A DNA stretch of 64,000 nucleotides from Caulochytrium protostelioides (Eukaryota > Chytridiomycota > Caulochytriomycetes > Caulochytriales > Caulochytriaceae). Every line of letters begins with the position of its first letter. Position 1 is the first letter of the stretch. The translations under genes and the position numbers were made by a program. Location of the stretch: NCBI GenBank assembly GCA_003615045.1, contig ML014125.1, forward strand, positions 1-64,000, in the 5' to 3' direction. Of this stretch, positions 20,802 through 30,800 are shown in pieces. The notes below the pieces were generated by a model. It searched no databases and was not told the origin of the DNA. It saw only the letters and a program-made list of their open reading frames with translations.

Positions 20802-21842
20802 ATGTCCGACGACTATGATGCCGGCGGCCCCGGCGGCGAGGAGGACCTCTCGCTTCCCAAGGCCACCGTCCACAAGCTCATCCAGGAGATGATGCCCCCA
20901 GACATCGCGTGCAGCAAAGAAACGCGCGACGTACTCTCAGACTGCTGTGTCGAGTTCATCCATCTGATCTCGTCCGAAGCCAACGACGTCTGCGAAAAAA
21001 CCGCCAAAAAAACGATCGCCGGCGAGCACGTGCTACAGGCGCTCGAGAACCTCGGGTTCGGCGATTTCGTCCCGGACGTCCGCGACGTCTACGAGGAGCA
21101 TACGCATAGCCTCAAGGAGCGTGAGGTCCGCTCGCTCAAGCAGCGCAACATCGGCCTGTCTGCCGAAGAGCTGCAGCGCGCTCAGGAGGCCCTCTTTGCC
21201 CAGGCCAAGATGAAGCTCAGCATCGGGGGGCCCGCACCGCCCGGCGGCGCCGACGCAGGCACCGGTAGTTCGTCCGCACCCGCATCCATCGCCAGCAGCG
21301 CCTACCCGCCGGCATCCGCCAGCGACCCGGCGCCCGCCAAGCCCTCCATGACACACGAGTCCTCGCCCACATCCAGCCCCTACCTTCCGCCGCACGCGCA
21401 GCCCTCCTCGCTTTACACGCCGCCCGGCGTGCCACCACCCGTCGTCGACGTCCCCGGCTACCCGCGGCCGCGGCCGCCGGCCTCCGCTGCCGCCGTGCCG
21501 CCGCCGCCGCCGCCGCCCGTGCTCGTGCCGCCGCCGCCGCCGCCGTCGGCCTATATCCCGCCGCAGCCCGCCTCGGCCACCGGCGCGCCGCCACCACCAC
21601 CCGGGCTCGCCGGCCCGCCGGGTACCTCGCCGCCACTCCCGCCGCCGCCGCCGGCAGCGATGCCTGAGTTCCCGCCGCCGCCGCCGCCCGCGTACGCGCC
21701 CTACATCCCGCCGGCGCCGATGGCGGCCGCGGGCCGGCCCGCGTCGCCGCCCGTGCCGCACCCCGCGATGCATGCGGCGGCGGTGCCGCCGCCGCCGCCG
21801 ATGGGCCTTGGGGCGCCCCTCGGGCCTTCTGGGACGATGCAC

Positions 21843-21881
<39 letters not shown>

Positions 21882-21962
21882 ACGCTTTCTGCGCCGTCGA
21901 CGACGCTCGCGTCACGATCCATGAAGATCGAAGCGCTCGTGTCCGATGACGACGACCTCTGA
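20802..21962 (+). CDS. DR1: DR1 / NC2-beta transcription repressor with proline-rich tail
   Basis: The 386-residue product begins with the histone-fold subunit of negative cofactor 2, which binds TBP on promoter DNA together with NC2-alpha (DRAP1) and blocks TFIIA/TFIIB entry. Residues about 15-100 are the histone fold, with family motifs FIHLISSEAND and KKTIAGEHVLQALENLGFG. A helix with GLSAEELQRAQEALFAQAK near 125-143 matches the conserved region after the fold. Animal and yeast proteins end soon after, at roughly 150-180 residues. Here about 230 further residues follow, nearly all Pro/Ala/Ser with polyproline runs of 5-12, ending in an acidic SDDDDL. The start (gccgccATG) fits the local consensus. 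The tail is one open frame with no visible splice site, so it is probably real; its function is unknown. Confidence 0.93.
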
Positions 21963-22310
21963 AAACGTGTCGCGACGGGACGGAGACTGACGAATGGCGG
22001 CCGGACTATTTATCACCAAGCTCACGCGTCTTTTTCCCCCTTGTATCATTATTGTGGATCTGAACGAGATAACCCCCCTTCCACACCCGCCTGCGCGAAT
22101 CGAATGTTCGCCGCAGTGTTGAAGTTGAGCCAAGGATACCCGAAGCGGCAGCACCGCGACGGAGCGTCGAGATCGAGAAAAAGGAGGCAGAAAAGACATG
22201 GGATTGGATAAATGGGAAAAAAGAGAAGCGAGCGGGCAAAGTATAGCGGGGAGGCGAGAACATCCATCGGAGATCACATGGACTGCATGAACGGAAGGAG
22301 GGAGGAGGGC
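21963..22310. other. Convergent 3' flanks of DR1 and COPA
   Basis: The 348 bases between the two stop codons are lower in GC than the flanking genes and hold the 3' UTRs of both. I see no canonical AATAAA on either strand and no further gene. Confidence 0.6.
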
Positions 22311-25300
22311 TTAGGTGCCCGTGGGCGGCACTAGGACCTTGGCGAGGGCGCTGCCGTTGCCGCGCTGGCCGACCTGGGCCACCTGGCAGATGGTGCAGAC
22401 GCGGTTGCGGAACTCGGGCTTGTAGCTCGTCTGGCAGTAGGCGCAGTGGACGACGTCCTGACCGCGGTAGATGGGCGTAAAGGATGCGCCGCAGATGGTG
22501 AAGGGCGTGTACGCGTCGTGGTCGATCGTGATCTCGTCCTTAGCGTCCGGGCGCTCCGCATACTGCATGATCTGGCGGGCCTGCTGCGCCACCTGGGGCC
22601 GCGGGTTCAGCTCGAGCAAGCGGCGGGCGACGACGCCGGCGACGGACCAGCAGCGCGCGCGGCCTGCGGCAAGCATGGCCTGCTGCAGCGTCAGCAGCAG
22701 GTGCCGCGGCTCGAGGGCGCAGTGCGAGAAATATGCCGAGAGCGCGAGGATGCGTGCCGCGTTGCCCTCAGGTGCGAGCTGGCGCTTGGCGATCTCCATC
22801 TCGAGGCCGAGCAGGTACTCGCGGCAGACGCCGACGAGCCGGCCCGCGAGGACGGTGCCGTCCGGGACGCCGTCGACGTCGGTGAGCAACAGCTGGTGCA
22901 GCAGCCGGCGGAAGTGCGTGCGCGCGTCGGGGAACTTGCCGGCGCTGACCAAGTCGTACGCGGCGGTGCAGAGGGCCTCGGCGGCCGCAAGCGTATAGTA
23001 CAGGAACGGCTTGCCGGCGTCCTCGGGCTTGCCGGTCTGTAGGCTGCGGTTCGCAGACAGCGGGATCGACGGCAGCGCCAGCTGGCCCGGGCAGTAGAGG
23101 CGCGTGGCGCGGTACGCCATGAGGAAGAAGGGCTTGAGCGGCTCGAACTGTACGATGCAGAGCTGACGGTTGAGGTGCTGCATCGCGCTCTCGAACGCGC
23201 CCGCGGCCACGTGGACCGCGGGGACCGTGCTGTTGCGGATCCACTGGTCGCGCGGGCTCGCGCCGGCCGCCGGCAGGGCCGCGTCTGGGTCGGCCGCCTG
23301 AGCCGCCCCGGCAGCCGCGCTGCCGGCGGGCGGCGCCTCCGGAACCGGAAGGTCGCCGAGATCCAGCTCGTCCACGCTCAGGTCCCAGCCAGGCGCCCCG
23401 CCGCTGCTCGCGGCGCCGCCGGGGGCCGCCGTGCCCGGCGCGTCGCTGCCGAGCATCGGCGGCAAGTCCGCCGGGTTGAGGTCGAAGCCCATGGTGGGCG
23501 GCGGGGCGGCAGCGCCCGGCACGGCCCAGTCGCCGGCGCCGCCGGGCGCGGCGCCAAAGTCGGCGTCGAGGTCGGCGGTGACCATGGCGGCCGCGGGGGC
23601 CGGCTCGTCGTCGACGAGCTGGCCGCCCTCGAAGCCGCGCTTCTGCGAGGGCAGCTCGGGCCAGTTGGTGTCGCCGAGACGCATGAGCGGGATCGGCGGC
23701 TGCAGCAGGACGGGGGCTTCCGGGAGTCCCGTGAGGTCCGGGGTCTCGGTGCGTCCGGCGGCGGCGAGGAGCTGCGCGGCGACGTCCTCCATGCCGTGGG
23801 CGCGGGCGGTCAGGTACGCGAGCGCGGGCTGCTGGGCGCCCTGCAGGATCGGGATGTCGGCCTCCACGTGGCCAAGGAACGCGGCGTGGTTGGCCTGGCT
23901 CATGACGTCGCCGCGGGTCTGCGCGATCTGCTCGAGGCGCCGCATTTTGGGCAGGTTGCCCGTGATGGCGTACAGGAACGCGAGCTTGTCGAAGGCGTGC
24001 ACGTGCTGGTAGCCAAGCTCGGCGATACGGATGTTACCGATGCGGAGGGCCTCGGCGGCCAGCTGGCGCCAGCAGTCCTCGCGGTCGAGCGTGGTGGCCG
24101 CGACGACGGCGACGTCCATGTCGCCGCAGTCCATCGCCAGCGCGAAGCGGGTCTTGGGGTCCTTGACGAAGTGTAGCGCGACCTGTGAATAGTTCTTGCG
24201 CTGCAGGTACGCGATGATGGACTGGCCCATCAAGCGGTTCGAGTTGATCAGCTCTAGCACAGTCTTGTAGCGGCGCTGCGTGAGCGCCAGCTTGAACTGG
24301 TACTCGGTGGGGTCGATTCGGATCGTTTGGATCGTGGGCTTGCGGTCCAGATAGAGGATCGTTGTCGCGTCACTCTTGAGCAGGTAGATGGGCTGCTCCA
24401 GGGTTTTGATGATCCCGTGGTCCCCGTTCGGCAACAGGTACTTGATGTGGTTCAGCGTCGCGTAGACGAGCGCCCCCGAGGGATCCCACGTGCCCGACTT
24501 GAGCTTGATCGTCTCGTGGATCATGCACGTCTGCTCGAGCTTGCGCGTCACGATGACGATGGTATGCTTGCTCATCAGCGCAAAGTGGCTCATGTCCGCC
24601 GACGGGTAGATGTAGCGGACGTTGTTCACCGCCAAATCGGCGAGAACGGCCTTGATCTCCAAGTCAAACAGGATCACGGCCGTCGCCGTCGTCACCAGCA
24701 GGGTCTTGCCGCCCGCGAAAAAGATGTTCTCAGCGCCCGCAAATGGCAGGGTCATGGTCTTGAAAGGGTCATTCTTCAGGTCCCGCAGCGTCAGCGAGTT
24801 CTGCTTGCGGTTAAGCGTCACAAAGCGGTTGCGCGCGACAAAGATCGCGGCCTGGGCCTGGCCCTGGAACTTCTCGGCCACGTCCGGCGCCGCCGCCTGG
24901 CTGGCGCCGCCCGCGCGCTTGCAGTTGAGAAAATGATATGTGTTCTCGTCGACTTGGACCAAGCAGCTCTCGTCGGCCGGGTTGTAGCTGAGGCGGCGTG
25001 GAGGGGCCGCGAGACGAGGCCGCTGCAGCGCATACACATTGGTCGGCTCGGCCGCAGTGGGGATGGCGCCCGGCTGCTGCGGCGGCCGCAGCTGCGACGC
25101 CATGAGCTGGTTGCTCTTGAAGAAGTAGACGAGGTTGCCGCTCATCGCATGCGCCGGGCGCTCGCGCTCCAGCTTGAAGACAATGAGCCCGTTGTCGTGG
25201 CCCGCGGCAAAGAGGTTGAGCTCGGGGTGCGCCGCGACGATCCAGAACCGGTCGTTCTCGCGGCGGAAGGTCATGACCGTGGCGCGGGTGTTCAGGTTCC

Positions 25301-26650
25301 ACAGCCGGATCGTGCGGTCCTCGCCGTTCGAGATAATAAGCTCCTGGTGCGGGTGGAACACCACGCTCGAGACGTTGCCGAAGTGCCCGCGGCACGTGTC
25401 CAGCTCCCACGCCTTCATCTCGGTCATGCGCCAGATTTTGATCTGGCGGTCGTCGCCGCAGCTCGCGATAAAAGGCAGCGTCGGGTGGAACGTCGCCCAG
25501 TTGACGCCGCGCTCGTGGCCTTCCAGCACATACTTGACCACGGCGTCCGTGCTGCCGAAGAGCTCCGGCTGGCCGACCATGCCGGGGGGGCCGCCCATGC
25601 CCGGGTGCATCCCGTAGTAGGCGGGGCCGCCGAGCGCGGCGCGGTAGGGGTCGTAAGTGGACATGGCGTCGAAGCCACCCGCGGGGCCGCTGCCGCCCAT
25701 GCCCATGCCCATACCCATACCCATGCCCATGCTGCCGCCCATACCGAGCCCGCCGGCGGCACCGACGCCGCCCGGCTTGGGCGACGCCGTGGACGACGGC
25801 GCATGCTTCTTGCGCAGGCCTGTATAGTCCCAGACCCGCACGGTTTGGTCGAGACTCGCCGAGACAATGAGATCCTCTTTCGGATGCCATTGCGCGCACA
25901 TGACATAGTGGTTGTGGCCGGTCAGGATCGAGATGCAGTGGCGGCTCTGCCAGTTCCAGATGCGGATGGTCTGGTCGTCCGACGCCGACAGGATCCACGG
26001 GTGCTCGTGGTGGAAGAACACGGTACGGACATAGTCATTGTGGCCTTCCATCGTAAACAGACATTTGCGGAGTTTCCAGTTCCATACTTTGATCTTGTAG
26101 TCGTCGCCACCCGACACGAACAGCGGCTGCGTCGTATGGAACGCGACACCGCGGACGGGGCCTAGAAGATTCACGATCGGTCCGGTAGGACAGGGGCGGT
26201 GCCATGCATGTGATGGCGTAGCACGCGGACGCGCGGTGAGACATCGAATTTCATTCTTCTTATTTTGCATCATCAGCAGTATCTTCATGTCATCCGTCGG
26301 GCGGAGGGCCGATGCGGAATATCTTACCTTCGTGCTCGTTGAAGGACTCCACGAGGGTGCCCATCTTGTAGTCCCAGAGCTGGATCGCGCCATTATGCAA
26401 CGACGCCAGCACCCACGGGCGCTTCGGGTGGAAGGCGACGCCTTTCACGCGGTTTGACTAGCGAACAAGAGGCCGAGGGCCGTGCATCATCAACAGATCA
26501 GGATCAGCGGCAGAAGGCGTGAGATTCGTCGAGTATGATCGCGGATAGCCACGCGTGGCGCTCACAGCGCACGTGCCCAAGCTTATCTGGCGCCGGCACG
26601 GGGGCCGGAGGATGAGTGCGCCTTACCTTGGTCTCGAATTTGGAAAGCAT
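22311..26650 (-). CDS. COPA: Coatomer subunit alpha, three exons
   Basis: The 1334-residue product is the alpha subunit of the COPI coat, which reads dilysine signals on cargo for Golgi-to-ER retrieval. The exons are 26627-26650 (MLSKFETK), 26328-26457 and 22311-26161. Introns are 26458-26626 (GTAAGG...TAG) and 26162-26327 (GTAAGA...TAG), and the joined frame is exact (4005 nt). This restores the family N-terminus with MLSKFETK followed by [19 protein letters not shown]; a longer open frame through intron 2 is an artefact. WD40 propeller repeats fill residues 1-350, interrupted at about 185-240 by a Gly/Met-rich loop of repeated GM pairs (coded near 25690-25740). The coatomer WD-associated region and TPR-like helices follow. 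A disordered Ala/Pro/Gly linker lies at about 910-1030, then the COPI C-terminal domain with paired CxxC (HCAYCQ, CTICQ). Yeast and human forms are about 1200-1225 residues, so the extra length is in linkers. Confidence 0.96.
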
Positions 26651-27849
26651 GGCGGCGATCCCTCACGCGTCCGATGGGAGCGGGGAACGGCAGCGGGGAA
26701 CGACCACTCTTGTATCAATGTGTTCGACGCCGGAGAGAGAGCCGGACGGCGGGGCCAAGCAGCGGCGGCAAGCAGCGGCAGCGGCAGTACCCGTCGCAGC
26801 GTACAAATCGGCAAGCGGCAGTCCGATTGGCCGCGGGGGTCGCCGACGGCAATGTCTCCGACAGGCCACGCCGGGTCAACACGCGCCGCGCGGTAGGGAG
26901 CGAGCACGGCAGGGCGGTCAAGAGCGGGGTGGACCGTAGACCTTCCCGCGACGCTGAGTCTCGAGGATCGACTCCTGGCAAGGGGTGATCTCCTGAGACG
27001 GAATCGCACCGACCCGACCGTCGCGCGATGGGCACAGAAGGCGACGCGTCGCGGCGTGCGTGGGGCCGTAGGCAACCTCGCGACGGCGGCGGGGAGCCAC
27101 TGGCGGGGGGAGAGCGAAGGATCGAGGCGCAGGTTGGCTGATCGTGATGATCGTGGCAGTCGATGTCGTCGTTGTTGATGTCGTCGTCGTTGGGGGGGTT
27201 GTGGTGGTGGCGGTATGAACGGCGCTGGCAGGATGGCGACGCGGATGCATGCAGCCGTACACGCGTCAGGGGCGGCGCGGGTGCCAACGAGTCGACCGAG
27301 GTGCAGGACGGGCCGCCGCGACGGTCATACGGGAGGCGATGAAGATGCCGGAGGGCCTGCGACCGCCGGATCAGCCACGGATCGCGTCGTGCGCGTCCAC
27401 GCGTGCTTCATGACGGCACGTGGGCCGCGCAGCCGCGGTCAGCAGCGACGGCGATCCGGCGCGCCCGCCGCCGCCACGAGCGAGAGCCCCTGCGCGCGCC
27501 GGCCGCTCCATCCGCGCCGCGGCCGAGCGGACGGCGCCCCGCGCTGGAGCGTCGACGCGCGGCTTGTCTGGCGTCGGACGGCGTCGGACGGCGTCGGACG
27601 GCGTCGGATGGCGTCGGATGGTTGCCGCTCACGGACGCGACACGCCGTCGGCAGCGCGACCAACGCCACGCGGTATCGCAGGCCACCGTCCGCCTCTCCT
27701 CCCCTTCGCCCCGCGCGCGCGTCCCGGTGCCGAACGCCTCGGATCTCGCCGCGCCCAAGCGGGACCCCAACGCAGGGTCTGGCGGAGTCACTCCACCCCA
27801 TCGTGGAGACCACATCGTAAATCAACATCGGAAAACCATCATGAAGCGA
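26651..27849. other. Intergenic region, COPA promoter and CEP164 3' flank
   Basis: About 1.2 kb without a recognised gene. Open frames on both strands are Arg/Ala-rich. It contains a 10-bp tandem repeat (27571-27620) and a short GTT/GTC-rich stretch near 27160-27210. The part next to 26651 should be the COPA promoter. Confidence 0.55.
27571..27620. repeat. 10-bp tandem repeat, five copies
   Basis: Five head-to-tail copies of gcgtcggacg, the last two with a T for C change (gcgtcggatg). Non-coding. Confidence 0.85.
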
Positions 27850-30800
27850 CTACAGGGGCGACACATGGAGCTGCGGGTGCTGTCGCGCAAAGCGCTTGAT
27901 CCACGCCGTGTGTTCCTTCAGCAGCGCCTCCGACCGCGCTGTCTCGGCGCGCCAGTCGCGGTGCGACCCGGTCCACGCCGTCGCGGGCGTCCGCGTCGTC
28001 GATGCCGATATCGAGGTCGGTGCCGCTGACCGCGGCGCGATCCTCCCCGATGCAGGCGTCCATGGCGATGACGAGGCCATCGCGGCAGCGGTATAGTCAG
28101 ACGGGAGCGTCATCACGGGGGACGCGGGCCGACGGCGGCGGCTGCGCAACGGGTGCGCCGTCACATCGAACCGCGACCACGTCATGGCGGGTGGCGGCCG
28201 CGGCCGCAGCGACGCCGGCGAGGCCGACGGCGAGGCGATCACCGGCAGTGATCGCGGCAGCCGCTGCTGCCGCGTGCTGCGGCCGCTCGCGCGCAGCGCC
28301 ATCAGCAGCCGCGTCAACTCGTCTTCCACGTCGTCTACGGACAGCGGCGGACGGCTGTCGTACGACGCCGCGGGCGACGGCGACCGCGGCCGGGGCGACA
28401 TGGACGGTGACGGCGCGCGCCGGCGTGACGACGCCGACCCGCCGTGCCCGCCGCGCGCTTCCCGCGCCGAGGGCCGCGCGACCACGGCGATCGTGGGCGA
28501 CTCGGGCGAATGCTCGCGCGGCAGACGCACGTACTGGACGCGGGCGCGCTCGGCGGCTGCGCGGCAGGAGCGGCAGTTCGCAGCACCGAGATCGCTCTCG
28601 CAGCACAGAGCGCAAGCGACGACGGCCGCTCCCGCGTCGCGGGCCACGCGCCGGCCTCGCGGCGCCGGCGCCGGCGCCGGCCGCACCGGCAGCGCGTCGG
28701 TGTCCGCGTCCGGGTCCGTCTCGCCTGCCGGCACGTGCACGTAGCCCATCTGCCCGCCGGTAACGGGCCGTACGCCGCTCGTGGTATGCGCCTCGTCCTG
28801 CGCGATATGCAGCCGCGCCTGCAGCCGCAGCTGGTTCTGCATCGCCGCGTAATCGGCCTGCTCCTGTGCCAGCATCTGCCGCGCCTGCGCGAGCTGCCGC
28901 TCGTCCTCATCCAGCCGGTCCTGCAGCCGCTGACGCGTACTCGATGCCAGGACGGGCTCCACGGTCAGGGAGGGCCACGCGGACGTCGGCGACAAGGCCG
29001 ACGGTTGTAGCAGTTGCGGCGGTTGCGGCGGCGGCATAGTGCCCTGCAACGTAGCGGCATGCATCGCCGTCGGGACGGCCGCCCCCATGGACGAGGCTCG
29101 GGGGTCCTGCGCAGGGAGAGGCAGCGACGTGGTGGCCGGAGCGGCGGCGGTGGCTTCCCAAAGGGCCGAGTCAAACGGCGACTGAAACGCTTCGATCCGC
29201 GACTCGAGCGCCCGCGTGAGTTTCTTGAACTCCTGGATGCGCTTCTCAGGCGATGCGGCGCGGGTACCAGGATCGTCCGCTGCCGCGGCGCCGCGGGCGG
29301 GCGCCCGGGAAGCGGGGGGGCCAGGGCCCTCGAGGTCGGAGGGCCGCAGGGGCTGCCCCTGCGAAGCGAGCAGGGTGTCCGTCGCCGTCGGGAACGCTGG
29401 CATGGGCGCCGCCATCGGCGGCGGCGGCGGCGCGAGAACTGCTGGCGCGGCGTGCGTGGGCGGGACCGGAAGGGGTCGGTGCGGCCGCAGGGCCAACGGC
29501 GAGACGCGTGTGGGCGACGCGGAGCGGGCGCTCGGCGCAGGCGCGTTCATGCGCGTCACAATGGTTGGCGGCACCGGTGCGGAGCCGGGTGCGGGCGATG
29601 CCGTTGGCGCGGCCGCCGATCCGCTTGCAGATGCCACGGCGGATGCAGGTGCGGGTGCTGCGGACGCCGCCGCTGCCGCTGGCGAGGGCGACGGCGCCAT
29701 CTCGATGGCCATGCGACTGAGCGCGCGGGAAAGAAGCGCCTGGAGCCGTTCCGACGCGGCGGCATGCGTGGCGGTCAGCTCGTCGCGCCGCCGCTCAAAC
29801 GCATGGTTGAGGTCGGCTTCACGCTGCTTCTGCTTCAGCGCCCATTCGTTCTCGAGGTCCTTGAGCTGCTGCTGGCTGCGGGCCAGGTGGGCGTCGCGCT
29901 CGCGCTGCCACTGGGCGGCGTCCTGGTCGCGCTCGCGCTGTCGCGCGGCCTCCCGCGCCGCGGCGGCCTGGGCGGCGTCGGCATCGATGCGCTGCTGCAT
30001 CGTTTCGAGCTCATGCTCCTTGAATGTCCTTAGATCCGCGTGCAAGCGCTGCCGCAGACTTGAGAGCTGCTCTGCGACGGCGGCCTGCTCGGCGGCCTCG
30101 TAAGCGCGCAGCTGCGCCTCGCGCTCACGCTGCGCGCTCTCCAGCGCCGCGGCCGTCTGCGCGCGCTCCTCGCGGGAGAGCGCCGCGAGCCGGGCTTCGC
30201 GGTCGGCCTGCGTCTGGGCGAGCGTCGACGCGAGCCGCTCGGCGTCGTCAGTGCGCGCCTGCTGAAGCTTCGCGTCGCGGTCCTTCTGGGTGCTCAACAG
30301 CGCCGCGGCCATGCGCTGGTGCTCGTCGCGCCGCAGCGCCGCGAGCTGCGCCTCCCGCGCCTGCTGCGCTTCCTCGCGCACCGCCGCTACGCGCGCCTCG
30401 TCCGCCTCGCGCAGCGCTTGCAGCTGCCGCTCGTGCTGCTGCTGCGTGTCTTCGAGCAACCGTGCCATGCGCTGCTCCTCGTTGGCCTTCAGCTGCTCCA
30501 GCTGCTGCGCGCCGCGGGCAAAGAGGGCCCGCTGCTGCTCCAGCAAGAGCGTCGTCGCGGCCGATGCCGATGCGGCCGCCGCCGCAGCAGCCGCGGCGGT
30601 CGCGGACGCCGTTGCCGACGCCGATCCCGAGACGGCGGTCTCTATCCCCAGGTGAGGCTCGGACGCCGCTTTGGGTCGTGCGGAAACCAGCGCCGTCGTC
30701 CGTGTCGTTTTGGCTCGGGACAGCTCGGAAGTCACGTTGGTGGCTGCCTTAAGTGCTGGTTGCGGGTGGTCGACGGATGTCGATGGAGCCGCGGGAAGAC

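Noticed and set aside
27560..27625. Tandem 10-mers considered as a CRISPR-like array
   Set aside because: The units are directly adjacent without spacers and the DNA is eukaryotic, so these are simple tandem repeats.
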